DNA of 64,000 nt, from positions 115,930,190 to 115,994,189 of the forward strand of contig CM019066.1 in NCBI GenBank assembly GCA_009667805.1. Reading direction: 5' to 3'. The notes under the pieces were generated by a model that was not told the DNA's origin, made no database searches, and saw only the letters and a list, made by a program, of their open reading frames with translations. This document shows, in pieces, positions 45,100 to 57,815 of the stretch. The position numbers and the translations under genes are program-made. Origin of the DNA: Leptobrachium leishanense. Taxonomy: Eukaryota; Chordata; Amphibia; Anura; Megophryidae. How positions within the stretch are numbered: position 1 is the stretch's first letter; each line of letters begins with the position of its first letter.

Positions 45100-48000
45100 C
45101 AAAGATTAAAGAATTCCAGAACTCTGGTATAACTCAGTGAGACACCCTGATAGCTGGCGACCAGTGACAAGACACAGATTACAATTCCCAGAAACCTCCT
45201 ATAAATCAGTGAGACCCCCTGATGGGTGCCAGTGACAAGACACAAATTACAATTCACAGAAATCTGCTACAAGTCAGTGAGACCCCCTGATAGGACCCCC
45301 TGATAGCTGGCAACAGTGACAAGACACAGATTAAAATTCACAGAAATCTTCTAGAAGTATGTGGGACTCCCTGATAGCTGGCAGTAAGAAGACACAGATT
45401 ACAATTCCCAGAAACCTCCTATAAATCAGTGAGACCCCCTGATGGGTGGCAGTGACAAGACACAGATTAGAACAATTTCCAAATATTTTGTATAAATTAC
45501 TGAACCCCCAAAATTCTGGGTGGCAGTGACAAGACACAGATTACCTCAATTCCAAAATATTTTGTAGAAATTACTGACCCCCCCAAAATAGTTGCTGGTG
45601 GCAGTGAGAACACACAGAATACAACAATTCCCAGATATTTTGGAGAAATTGCTGACCCCCAAAATAGTTGCTGGTGGCAGTGACAAGACACAGATTACCT
45701 CAATTCCCAAATATTTTGTAGAAATTACTGACCCCCAAAATTCTGGGTGGCAGTGACAAGACACAGATTACCTCATTTCCCAAGTATTTTGTAGAAATTA
45801 CTGACCCCCCAAAATAGTTGCTGGTGGCAGTGACAAGACACAGATTACCTCAATTCCCAAATATTTTGAAGAAATTACTGACCCCCCAAAATAGTTGCTG
45901 GTGGCAGTGACAAGACACAGATTACCTCAATTCCCAAATATTTTGTAGAAATTACTGACCCCCCAAAATTCTGGGTGGCAGTGACAAGACGCAGATTACC
46001 TCAATTCCCAAATATTTTGTAGAAATTACTGACCCCCCAAATAGTTGCTGGTGGCAGTGAGAACACACAGATTACCACAATTCCCAGATATTTTGGAGAA
46101 ATTACTGACCCCCAAAATAGTTACTGGTGGCAGTGACAAGACACAGATTACCTCAATTCCCAAATATTTTGTAGAAATTACTGACCCCCCAAAATTCAGG
46201 GTGGCAGTGACAAGAAACAGATTATCTCATTTCCCAAGTATTTTGTAGAAATTACTGACCCCCCAAAATAGTTGCTGGTGGCAGTGACAAGACACAGATT
46301 ACCTCAATTCCCAAATATTTTGTAGAAATTACTGACCCCCAAAATAGTTGCTGGTGGCAGTGACAAGACACAGATTACCTCAATTCCCAAATATTTTGTA
46401 GAAATTACTGACCCCCCAAAATTCTGGGTGGCAGTGACAAGACACAGATTACCTCAATTCCCAAATATTTTGTAGAAATTACTGACCCCCCAAAATAGTT
46501 GCTGGTGGCAGTGACAAGACGCAGATTACCTCAATTCCCAAATATTTTGTAGAAATTACTGACCCCCCAAATAGTTGCTGGTGGCAGTGAGAACACACAG
46601 ATTACCACAATTCCCAGATATTTTGGAGAAATTACTGAGTCCCCAAAATTCTGGGTGGCAGTGACAAGACACAGATAACCTCAATTCCCAAATATTTTGT
46701 AGAAATTACTGACACCCCAAAATAGTTGCTGGTGGCAGTGAGAACACACAGATTACCACAATTCCCAGATATTTTGGAGAAATTACTGACCCCCAAAATA
46801 GTTGCTGGCGGCAGTGACAAGACACAGATTACCTCATTCCCAAATATTTTGTATAAATTACTGACCCCCCAAAATTCTGGGTGGCAGTGACAAAACACAG
46901 ATTACCTCAATTCCCAAATATTTTGTAGAAATTACTGACCCCCCCCCCCAAATAGTTGCTGGTGGCAGTGACAAGACACAGATTACCTCAATTCCCAAAT
47001 ATTTTGTAGAAATTACTGACCCCCAAAATAGTTGCTGGTGGCAGTGACAAGACACAGATTACCTCAATTCCCAAATATTTTTTAGAAATTACTGACCTTC
47101 AAAATAGTTGCTGGTGACTGGCAGTGACAAGACACAGATTACCTCAATTCCCAAATATTTTGTAGAGATTACTGACCCCCCAAAATTCTGGGTGGAGGAG
47201 ACAAGACACAGATTACCTCAATTCCCAAATATTTTGTAGAAATTACTGACCCCCCAAAATAGTTGCTGATGGCAGTGAGAACACACAGATTACCACAATT
47301 CCCAGATATTTTGGAGAAATTACTGACCCCCAAAATAGTTGCTGGTGGCAGTGACAAGACACAGATTACCTCAATTCCCAAATATTTTGTAGAAATTACT
47401 GACCCCCCAAAATTCAGGGTGGCAGTGACAAGACACAGATTACCTCAATTCCCAAATATTTTGTAGAAATTACTGACCCCCCCAAAAAATGGTTGCTGGT
47501 GGCAGTGACAAGACACAGATTACCTCAATTCCCAAATATTTTGTAGAAATTACTGAGCCCCCAAAATTCTGCGTGGCAGTGACAAGACACAGATTACCTC
47601 AATTCCCAAATATTTTGTAGAAATTACTGACCCCCAAAATAGTTGCTGGTGGCAGTGACAAGACACAGATTACCTCAATTCCCAATATTTTTTAGAAATT
47701 ACTGACCTTCAAAATAGTTGCTGGTGACTGGCAGTGACAAGACACAGATTACCTCAATTCCCAAATATTTTGTAGAGATTACTGACCCCCCAAAATTCTG
47801 GGTGGAGGAGACAAGACACAGATTACCTCAATTCCCAAATATTTTGTAGAAATTACTGACCCCCAAAATAGTTGCTGATGGCAGTGAGAACACACAGATT
47901 ACCACAATTCCCAGATATTTTGGAGAAATTACTGACCCCCAAAATAGTTGCTGGTGGCAGTGACAAGACACAGATTACCTCAATTCCCAAATATTTTGTA

Positions 48001-49100
48001 GAAATTACTGACCCCCCAAAATTCTGGGTGGCAGTGACAAGACACAGATTACCTCAATTCCCAAATATTTTGTAGAAATTACTGAGCCCCCAAAATTCTG
48101 CGTGGCAGTGACAAGACACAGATTACCTCAATTCCCAAATATGTTGTAGAAATTACTGACCCCCAAAATAGTTGCTGGTGGCAGTGACAAGACACAGATT
48201 ACCTCAATTCCCAAATATTTTTTAGAAATTACTGACCTTCAAAATAGTTGCTGGTGACTGGCAGTGACAAGACACAGATTACCTCAATTCCCAAATATTT
48301 TGTAGAGATTACTGACCCCCCAAAATTCTGGGTGGAGGAGACAAGACACAGATTACCTCAATTCCCAAATATTTTGTAGAAATTACTGACCCCCCAAAAT
48401 AGTTGCTGATGGCAGTGAGAACACACAGATTACCACAATTCCCAGATATTTTGGAGAAATTACTGACCCCCCAAAATAGTTGCTGGTGGCAGTGACAAGA
48501 CACAGATTACCTCAATTCCCAAATATTTTGTAGAAATTACTGACCCCCCAAAATTCTGGGTGGCAGTGACAAGACACAGATTACCTCAATTCCCAAATAT
48601 TTTGTAGAAATTACTGACCCCCCAAAATAGTTGGTGGCAGTGACAAGACACAGATTACCTCAATTCCCAAATATTTTTTAGAAATTACTGACCCCCAAAA
48701 TACTGGGTGGCAGTGACAAAACACAGATTACCTCAATTCCCAAGTATTTTGTAGAAATTACTGACCCCCAAAAAAGTTGGTGGCAGTGATAAGACACAGA
48801 TTACCTCAATTTCCAAATATTTTGTATAAAATACTGACCCCCCCAAAATACTGGGTGGCAGCCAGTGAGAACACACGGATTAAAACAATTTCCAAATATT
48901 TTGTAGAAATTCCTGACCCCCAAAATAGTTTCTGGGAGTGAGAACACACAGATTAGAACAATTCCCAGATATTTTGTAGAAATCACTGACCCCCAAAACA
49001 CTGTGTGTCAGTGAGAACACACAGATTAGAACAATTCCCAGATATTTTGTAGAGATGAGACCCCCCCCAGTAGCTGGTGGCAGACTGGCAGTGAGAACAC
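45100..49100. repeat. Satellite of about 50 units of 73-77 bp, right subterminal array of copy H4
   Basis: Unit: GACAAGACACAGATTACCTC, AATTCCCAAATATTTTGTAG, AAATTACTGACCCCCCAAAA, then either TAGTTGCTGGTGGCAGT (type A, 77 bp) or TTCTGGGTGGCAGT (type B, 74 bp). Types A and B alternate irregularly. Edge units at both ends are more diverged and resemble the shorter array of H2. Open frames through it are repeat artefacts. Confidence 0.95.
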
Positions 49101-50039
49101 ACACTAACACAAGAACAATCTCCTCTCAAAACTCCTCTCAAACACGTGCTGAAGCGCTGTGTGAAGCCTTATATAGTGTGCTGCGGGACTTAGCTCTGTG
49201 AGCCCATGATTGGGCAAAATTTGCCCAATCAGGACTCTGAGCCGTGATTGGCATAGTCTTGAACCTGTCTTGCACCTGAATGTGGTCAGGTGCAAGGCTG
49301 TAGCCAATTACAAGCTTCAGGCCAGTGGAAAAGTGCATTGTGGTCCATTGTGGTGCATTGTCGGCGAACATGCGGCGAACACGCGGAAATGTTCGTAGTT
49401 CGCGAACAGGCGATGTTCGAATCGAACTCCGAACCGATCGAACAGAACAGCTCATCCCTAGGGATGAGCCGAACACTCCCCGAGTTCAGTTCGAGCCCGA
49501 ACCCGAACATCCCATTTGTTCGGGACCGAACCCGAACCCCCATGCAAGTCAATGGGGCTGAAAATTCGGTTTTTTAGAGTGCCCTCCAAGAGGGCATATA
49601 TGCTACATATTTGCCATAAAAGGTGTATGGGGGTCCGGGTAGTGCCCTGGGGGACAGGAAACAAGGACAGAAAGTTTTAAAAAAAAGTTTTTAAAGGGAC
49701 AGTGAGTTTTCCATGAAATAAGGGTTAAAAATAAATACCAAAAATTCCTTCAAATATCGTGCCTAGGAGGTCCCCTCCCCATAACCTGCCCGTGAAGTGG
49801 CGGATTTCTAGGATGTATAGAAACACTTAAAAACAAAAAAATGATGTTTCATATGACGTTGAATGCTTTTCCTCTAATCTATCCATAAACAACTGCTTGG
49901 GGCGGCAGCCTGTATGAAAAGACATTTTAGGATGCGCAGAAAAAGTTTAGTGTTTTTTTTGGCTAAATTATTGTGAAACTTATGCAGGCTTTGGATGAAA
50001 GTAACAATAGGTGCTTTAAAATTGGGCTTTTAGCGTCGG

Positions 50040-52330
50040 CAACAGTGCCGTCACACCGTAACCCCTCTGAGGATATGAATCTGATACAGGCGTCAATGGC
50101 AGTGCACCCAGATATTGTGCCTTTAGTGCCAGGCATGCAAGTACTATCATACAGTAACCCCTCTGTGGTATTGTGGAAGAGTGCAGGGGTGGACCATGCG
50201 GTCCTATATTAAAAAGATATGAATCTGGGAATAGGCGTCAGTGCACCCAAATATTCTGCCTTTGGTGCAAGACTGTCAGGTCAGCAAGTATCATCATACA
50301 GTAACCCCTCTGTGGTATGGTGGAAGAGTGCAGGGGTGGACCATGTGGTTCTATATTGAAAAGTTTTTGATCTGGTAATGGGCGTCAGTGCACCCAGATA
50401 TTGTGCCTTAATGGCAGGCCAGCAAGTATCATCATACAGTAACCCCTCTGTAGTATTGTGGAAGAGTGCAGGGGGACCATGTGGTCCTATATTGAAAAGT
50501 GTTTTTTTTTTATCTGTTAATGGGCGTCAGTGCACCCAGATATTGTGCCTTTAATGCCAGGCCATCAAGTATCATCATACAGTAACCCCTCTGTAGTATT
50601 GTGGAAGAGTGCAGGGGTGGACCATGTGGTCCTATATTGAAAAGTTTTTGATCTGGTAATGGGCGTCAGTGCACCCAGATATTGTGCCTTTAATGGCAGG
50701 CCATCAATTATCATCATACAGTAACCCCTCTGTAGTATTGTGGAAGAGTGCAGGGGTGGACCATGTGGTCCTATATTGAAATGTTTTTTAATTGGTAATG
50801 GGCGTCAGTGCACCCAGATATTGTGCCTTTAATGGCAGGCCATCAAGTATCATCATACAGTAACCCCTCTGTAGTATTGTGGAAGAGTTCAGGGGTGGAC
50901 CATGTGGTTGGTCCTATATTGAATTTTTTTTTATCTGTTAATGGGCGTCAGTGCACCCAGATATTGTGCCTTTAATGGCAGGCCATCAAGTATCATCATA
51001 CAGTAACCCCTCTGTAGTATTGTGGAAGAGTTCAGGGGTGGACCATGTGGTTGGTCCTACATTGAAAAAAAAAATTTTATCTGTTAATAGGCATCAGTGC
51101 ACCCAGATATTGTGCCTTTAATGGCAGGCCATCAAGTATCATCATACAGTAACCCCTCTGTGTTATGGTGGAAGAGTGCAGGGGTGGACCATGCGGTCCT
51201 ATATTAAAAAGATATGAATCTGGGAATAGGCGTCAGTGCACCCAAATATTCTGCCTTTGGTGCAAGACTGTCAGGCCAGCAAGTATCATCATACAGTAAC
51301 CCCTCTGTGGTATGGTGGAAGAGTGCAGGGGTGGACCATGTGGTTCTATATTGAAAAGTTTTTGATCTGGTAATGGGCGTCAGTGCACCCAGATATTGTG
51401 CCTTTAATGGCAGGCCAGCAAGTATCATCATACAGTAACCCCTCTGTAGTATTGTGGAAGAGTGCAGGGGTGGACCATGTGGTCCTATATTGAAAAGTGT
51501 TTTTTTTTTATCTGTTAATGGGCGTCAGTGCACCCAGATATTGTGCCTTTAATGCCAGGCCATCAAGTATCATCATACAGTAACCCCTCTGTAGTATTGT
51601 GGAAGAGTGCAGGGGTGGACCATGTGGTCCTATATTGAAAAGTTTTTGATCTGGTAATGGGCGTCAGTGCACCCAGATATTGTGCCTTTAATGGCAGGCC
51701 ATCAATTATCATCATACAGTAACCCCTCTGTAGTATTGTGGAAGAGTGCAGGGGTGGACCATGTGGTCCTATATTGAAATGTTTTTTAATTTGGTAATGG
51801 GCGTCAGTGCACCCAGATATTGTGCCTTTAATGGCAGGCCATCAAGTATCATCATACAGTAACCCCTCTGTAGTATTGTGGAAGAGTTCAGGGGTGGACC
51901 ATGTGGTTGGTCCTATATTGAATTTTTTTTTATCTGTTAATGGGCGTCAGTGCACCCAGATATTGTGCCTTTAATGGCAGGCCATCAAGTATCATCATAC
52001 AGTAACCCCTCTGTAGTATTGTGGAAGAGTTCAGGGGTGGACCATGTGGTTGGTCCTACATTGAAAAAAAATTTTTTATCTGTTAATAGGCATCAGTGCA
52101 CCCAGATATTGTGCCTTTAATGGCAGGCCATCAAGTATCATCATACAGTAACCCCTCTGTGTTATGGTGGAAGAGTGCAGGGGTGGACCATGCGGTCCTA
52201 TATTGAAAAGTTTTTGATCTGGTAATGGGTGTCAGTGCACCCAGATATTGTGCCTTTGGTGCCAGGCCAGCAAGTATCATCATACAGTAACCCCTCTGTG
52301 GTATCGTGGAAGAGTGCAGGGTTGGACCCT
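50040..52330. repeat. Left subterminal array of copy H5, about 16 units of about 140 bp
   Basis: Unit: CAGTAACCCCTCTGTAGTAT, TGTGGAAGAGTGCAGGGGTG, GACCATGTGGTCCTATATTG, a T-run, then GGGCGTCAGTGCACCCAGAT and ATTGTGCCTTTAATGGCAGG. The block from about 50206 is repeated from about 51201 with an offset of 995 bp, so seven units were duplicated together. Confidence 0.95.
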
Positions 52331-52491
52331 GCTGTTCAAAAAATTAAAATGATATAAATCTGGCACAGGCGTCAGTGCAGCCAAATATTGTGCCTTTCAT
52401 GGCAGCAAGTGCATTCACACCGTAACCCTTTTGTGGTATTGTGGAAGAGTTCAGTGCTGGAGGTTTTGTGCATGCAGAAGACATACCCGAT

Positions 52492-55400
52492 CTATTCCGT
52501 TACTTCGGCATCAGGGGATTGATAGCTGCTGATCCAGGACTGATTCATTTTTATAAATGTCAGCCGGTCTACAGAGTCGGTGGACAGACGCACTCTTTTG
52601 TCTGTGACAAAACCTCCAGCGGCACTGAACGTCCTTTCGGAAAGCACGCTAGATGAAGGGCAACCTAGTAGCTGCATAGCATATTGGCTAAGTTCTGGCC
52701 AGTGATCCAATCTCAACACCCAGTAAGCCAGTGGATCATCTGCTGGAAAGGTATCCAGGTCTGCCCTTGCCCCTAGGTAGTCCTGCACCATATGGTGAAG
52801 ACGCTGGCAATGGGTGCCTACATTAGACGTCCCTGGGCATCGAGGACTAAAACAAATTTAAAAATGCATCAGTCAAGCGGCCCTGGCCTTCACCGCTATT
52901 CCTCTGATCACCTGCAGCCTCAGAAGCACGTGTGTCAGCACTTGGTAATCTAACAGTGAATGGAAAGGTGTTACACAAGTTTCGCTTTAGAGCGTCCTCA
53001 AGTTTTGTCATCCTGTGCTCCCTCTGTGCGGGCAGGATGAGCTCTGCAACTTTACCCTTGTATCGTGGATCAAGAAGAGTTGCCAACCAGTAATGATCCC
53101 TCTCCTTGATAGCACGAATCCTGGGGTCCTTTAGCAGGCTTTGCATCATTAGGGAGCCCATGCAGCGTAGGTTGGAGGTGGCATTAGCTGCCGAGTCTTC
53201 CTGGTCAATGAGGATGACCGTATCGTGCACTTCCTCCTCCCAGCCACGCACAAGCCCTTCTGTTTCTGGGCACACAAAACCCTGCCTTGAGGAATCCCCA
53301 CCTTCAATGCCCCCACTACTTAAATAGTCCTCCTCATCCTATCTGATCTGAGTAGGACCCGCTGGAATGCTGTCTGCGGAAAGACTGGGGCCTTGAGAGC
53401 TAGGGAAGGCCTCCTCTTCCTCCCGCTGCTTTGCCTCTAGAGCCACATCTATAATTCTCCGCAGAGTGTGCTCCAGCAGGAACACTAAAGGAATTGTGTC
53501 ACTGATGCATGCACTGTCCCTGCTCACCATCCTCGTTGCCTCCTCAAATGGCGACAGTACAGTGCATGCAACCTTGATCATCAGCCACTGCGGGGGGGAA
53601 ACAAAGTTGACCTGAACCTGTCCTTGTGCCATACTCACACAGGTACTCGTTGATGGCCCTCTGCTGCTTGTGCAGCCGCTGCAGCATTGCTAATGTCGAG
53701 TTCCACCTGGTGGGCATGTCACAGATCAGATGGTTTGTGGGAAGGTGGAATTCTCTTTGAAATTCTGCCAGGCGAACGCTTGCTGGGAATGACCGTCTGA
53801 AGTGGCTGCAGACTTTTCTGGCCTGGATGAGAAGCTCTGGCAGCCCTGGGTACTTGGTTAGGAAACACTCTACCACCAGATTTAGGACGTGTGCTAGGCA
53901 TGGTACATGCGTCAATTTACCCTTGCGTAGGGCGGAGAGAAGGTTGCTGCCATTATCGCAGACGATCATTCCCAGCTCAAGCTGGCGTGGTGTTAACCAT
54001 CTCTGCACCTGCCCCTGCAGAGCTGACAAAATTTCTGACCCGGTGTGGCTCCTGTCCCCTAAACAAACCAGCTCAAGCACAGTATGGCATCTTTTTGCTT
54101 GAGCCATTGCGTAGACCCTGTCAGGCGTGGGTTTAACTGCCACTTCGCCAGAGACAGAGAAGGAGGAGGAGGAGGAGGAAGAGGGAGAGGTGGTGGTGGA
54201 GCAGACAGACCTCATACAAGCAGCTTTCTGGAGGCGTGGTGGATGAACAAGCTCCAGCACAGAGCCCCGTCTTGGATCCCTCCCAGCTGTAATCAGAGTT
54301 ACCCAGTGTGCCGTGAAGGAAATGTAACGACCCTGTCCATGCTTGCTGGACCACGTGTCTAAAGTGACATGCACCTTGCTGCTGACTGCTTTTCCCAATG
54401 ACTGGATAACATTGTCTTCCACGTGCTGGTATAGTGCTGGAATGGCCTTGCGTGAAAAGTAATGGCGTTTTGGAACCTGCCACTGTGGTACAGCGCATTC
54501 AGCAAATTCACGGAAGGGAGCAGAGTCCACCAGCTGGAAAGGCAGCAGCTGCAATGCGAGTAATTTTGCTAAGCTGGCATTTAGACGCTGTGCTTGGGGA
54601 TGGTTGGGACTATATTTTTTCTTTCGCTGCAGCAGCTGCGGCAACGTAATCTGACTGCGTAAATCTTCAGCTACTGGGATGATGTCACATTGTGAGGAAG
54701 GACCTGCTGGTACATCCATTACTGTAGCATCATCCCTGTCGGTGGAGGTTGTAGGCAATTGCATGGCAGGACATACAGTGTGGGTAGAGACAGATGAGGA
54801 GGAGGAGGACCTACGCAAAGTTTTACCCCAACGGGATGTGTGGCACTTCATGTGTTCATATGTCGCCTCAAGCACGTGGTACCCAAGTGTCCGGTGTTTA
54901 TCCCACGCTTCAGCCTCCTCTGACATAGATTACAAATAGCAACGGTGGGGTCTGCTGCACATTTCTTAAAGAACTCCCAGACAGCAGAGTTCCTGCATGT
55001 GTTCTTTGAGACAACAGCGCTCTGCACCTGAGCAGCTCTGACATCTGATGCCTTGGACTGGCTAGTGCTACGGTTGGTCACAGAGGATGTTGTGCCTCGT
55101 GTTTGCTGTGCCTCCTCCTCCTCCTCACTTGATTCCTCAGTTCGATCTGGCACCCAGGTGAAGTCAGTGACCTCATCATCATCAATGTCATCTTCACCCC
55201 CTATCTCCTCGTCACTGGAGCCAACTTGGCAGTATGCTGCAGCTGCTGGGGCAACATGAGTGCCAGTTATTTGTGTGTCATCACTGGCACCCCCTTCCTC
55301 TAGGTTGATTATACTCCCTTGCTCAACCTCAGAGATTGAATCAGAGCACTGTACTTGCTGCGCATCCTCAAGCAGCATGTCACTCTCATTGTAGTCAAAC

Positions 55401-55747
55401 AATTCAGCTGACTCCTCCGTGTGTGATAGCGAGGCTACGGCAGGAGTAGCTGTGGACATGGAGGCTGCATTAGATGCTTTGGCAGCTGAGGTGGACTGTA
55501 AAGCACTAGAAGCCTGGCTGGCAGAGGACTCGGAGGATGAGGATGGCCTGGTTAGCCAATCCACCAAGTCCTCTGTATGTTGCTGCTGCTTAAGACGGCC
55601 AGCACCAGTTAGAAAGGACAAGCGTGCCCCTGCAGAGGATGCACCATGTCCACCACGACCAGAGGCACAGCCTCCCGACACAGGGGCTGCTTGTCCTCTT
55701 ATCTGTGTCTGGGAGCGTCTGCCAGTCCTTTTTGTTCTTTCAGACAT
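52492..55747 (-). pseudogene. hAT (BED-finger) transposase, best-preserved copy
   Basis: ATG at 55747 (MSERTKRTGRRSQTQIRG). Residues 1 to about 260 are low complexity: Ser/Ala-rich, then strongly acidic (EEIGGEDDIDDDEVTDFTWV, SSEEEEEAQQTRG). The BED finger follows (WEFFKKCAADPTVAICNLC, LRRHMNT). After a frameshift near 54900, frame 54926-53544 carries the catalytic region (VHVTLDTWSSKHGQGRYISF; MIVCDNGSNLLSALRKGKL; CDMPTRWNSTLAMLQRLHKQ, the conserved RWNST of hAT enzymes). Frames 53275-52847 and 52791-52492 complete the C-terminus (CPSSSVLSERTFSAAGGFVT). About three frameshifts remain in roughly 1,080 codons. Confidence 0.93.
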
Positions 55748-55849
55748 GGTGAGTGATATATAGATTAATATATACAGAACTCTGGTATAAAGATTTAAAT
55801 AACTCTGGTATAACTCAGTGAGACACACTGATAGCTGGCAGCCAGTGAC

Positions 55850-57440
55850 AAGAGACAGATCACCTCAATTCCCTTAATTCCCAAGTGTTTTAAAGAAATT
55901 AGTGAGCCCCAAAATACAGCGTGGTACTTTTTGTATGACGAGACACAGATCACCTTAATTCGCAAATGTTTTAAAGAAATTAGTGAGCCCCAAAATAATG
56001 CGTGGTACTGTTTGTGTGACAAGACACAGATCACCTTAATTCACAAATGTTTTAAAGAAATTAGTGAGCCCCAAAATACAGCGTGGTACTTTTTGTATGA
56101 TGAGACACAGATCACCTTACTTCCCAAGTGTTTTAAAGAAATTAGTGAGCCCCAAAAAAAATTGCTGGCTGTGTGACGAGACACAGAAGATCACCTTAAT
56201 TCCCAAGTGTTTTAAAGAAATTAGTGAGCCCCAAAATACAGCGTGGTACTTTTTGTATGACGAGACACAGATCACCTTAATTCCCAAGTGTTTTAAAGAA
56301 ATTAGTGAGCCCCAAAATACAGCGTGGTACTTTTTGTATAACGAGACACAGATCACCTTAATTCCCAAGTGTTTTAAAGAAATTAGTGAGCCCCAAAATA
56401 CAGCGTGGTACTTTTTGTATGACGAGACACAGATCACTTTAATTCCCAAGTGTTTTAAAAAAATTAGTGAGCCCCAAAATACAGCGTGGTACTTTTTGTA
56501 TGACGAGACACAGATCACCTTAATTCCCAAGTGTTTTAAAGAAATAGTGAGCCCCAAAATACAGCGTGGTACTTTTTGTATGACGAGACACAGATCACCT
56601 TAATTCCCAAGTGTTTTAAAGAAATTAGTGAGCCCCAAAATACAGCGTGGTACTTTTTGTATGACAAGACACAGATCACCTTAATTCCCAAGTGTTTTAA
56701 AGAAATTAGTGAGCCCCAAAATACAGCGTGGTACTCTTTGTATGACGAGACACAGATCACCTTAATTCCCAAGTGTTTTAAAGAAATTAGTGAGCCCCAA
56801 AATACAGCGTGGTACTTTTTGTATGACGAGACTCAGATCACCTTAATTCCCAAGTGTTTTAAAGAAATTAGTGAGCCCCAAAATACAGCGTGGTACTTTT
56901 TGTATGACGAGACACAGATCACCTTAATTCCCAAGTGTTTTAAAGAAATTAGTGAGCCCCAAAAACAATTGCTGGCTGTGTGACGAGACACAGAAGATCA
57001 CCTTAATTCCCAAGTGTTTTAAAGAAATTAGTGAGCCCCAAAATACAGCGTGGTACTTTTTGTATGACGAGACACAGATCACCTTAATTCCCAAGTGTTT
57101 TAAAGAAATTAGTGAGCCCCAAAATACAGCGTGGTCCTTTTTGTATGACGAGACACAGATCACCTTAATTCCCAAGTGTTTTAAAGAAATTAGTGAGCCC
57201 CAAAAAAAATTGCTGGCTGTGTGACGAGACACAGAAGATCACCTTAATTCCCAAGTGTTTTAAAGAAATTAGTGAGCCCCAAAATACAGCGTGGTACTTT
57301 TTGTATGACGAGACACAGATCACCTTAATTCACAAGTGTTTTAAAGAAATTAGTGAGCCCCAAAAAGATTTGCTGGCACAGTGACAAGACCCAGAAAATC
57401 ACCTCAATTCACAAATGTTTTAAATAAAGTTGTAATCCCC
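55850..57440. repeat. 81-bp satellite, right subterminal array of copy H5, about 20 units
   Basis: Unit: GAGACACAGATCACCTTAAT, TCCCAAGTGTTTTAAAGAAA, TTAGTGAGCCCCAAAATACA, GCGTGGTACTTTTTGTATGA, C. A variant ending AAAAAATTGCTGGCTGTGTG occurs at about 56155, 56960 and 57205. Being 81 bp (27 codons) and free of stops, it gives open frames on both strands. Confidence 0.95.
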
Positions 57441-57815
57441 AAAAAAACTTGCTGGCACAGTGACAAGACACACATCACCTGAAATCTCCTCTGAAATGCA
57501 CGCAGAAGCGCTGCGTTGAAACCTTATATAGTGTGCTGCGGGACTTAGCTCTGTGAGCCCATGATTGGGCAAAATTTGCCCAATCAGGACTCTGAGCGGT
57601 GATTGGCATAGTGTTCAACCAGTCTTGCACCAGACCTGTGGTCAGGTGCAAGGCTGTAGCCAATTAGGAGCTTCAGGCAGTGGGAAAATGCATTGTGGTC
57701 CATTGTGGTCGAACATGCGGCGAACACCCGGAAATGTTTGGGGTTCGCGATCTGCTCGAACAGGCTAAGTTCGGGTTGAACCCCGAACCGTCCGAACCCG
57801 AACAGCTCATCCCTA

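Larger units (their letters stand above)
41639..49460. mobile_element. hAT element copy H4, left-truncated, with 4-kb satellite
   Basis: It starts inside the element (AACAATACGTGCTATAAAATT matches internal sequence at 6317 and 18186) and so lacks the left terminus. The right terminus GCTCATCCCTA ends at 49460. It contains the transposase remnant 45047-42043 and a satellite at 45100-49100. It abuts copy H5 with no sequence between them. Confidence 0.88.
49459..57815. mobile_element. hAT element copy H5, both termini present, best transposase
   Basis: The left terminus TAGGGATGAGCC starts at 49459, sharing its TA with the end of H4. The right terminus GCTCATCCCTA ends at 57815. No matching 8-bp duplication is seen (left CTCATCCC, right ATCCCTAT). 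It has expanded tandem arrays at both ends (50040-52330 and 55850-57440) around a transposase at 55747-52492. Confidence 0.9.

Noticed and set aside
45100..49100. CRISPR-like regular repeat array
   Set aside because: Units are contiguous satellite copies without unique spacers, inside a eukaryotic transposon.
45331..49110. Many short frames with VICVLSLPP-type repeats
   Set aside because: Readings of the 73-77 bp satellite. No conserved start, and length is set by unit indels.
55931..57384. Long open frames of 27-residue repeats on both strands as a possible repeat-protein gene
   Set aside because: They are stop-free readings of the 81-bp satellite in the hAT end, with no start context, no domain and equal openness on both strands.
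49459..57815. 8-bp target duplication for copy H5
   Set aside because: Left flank CTCATCCC and right flank ATCCCTAT share only ATCCC when shifted. I could not support a true duplication.
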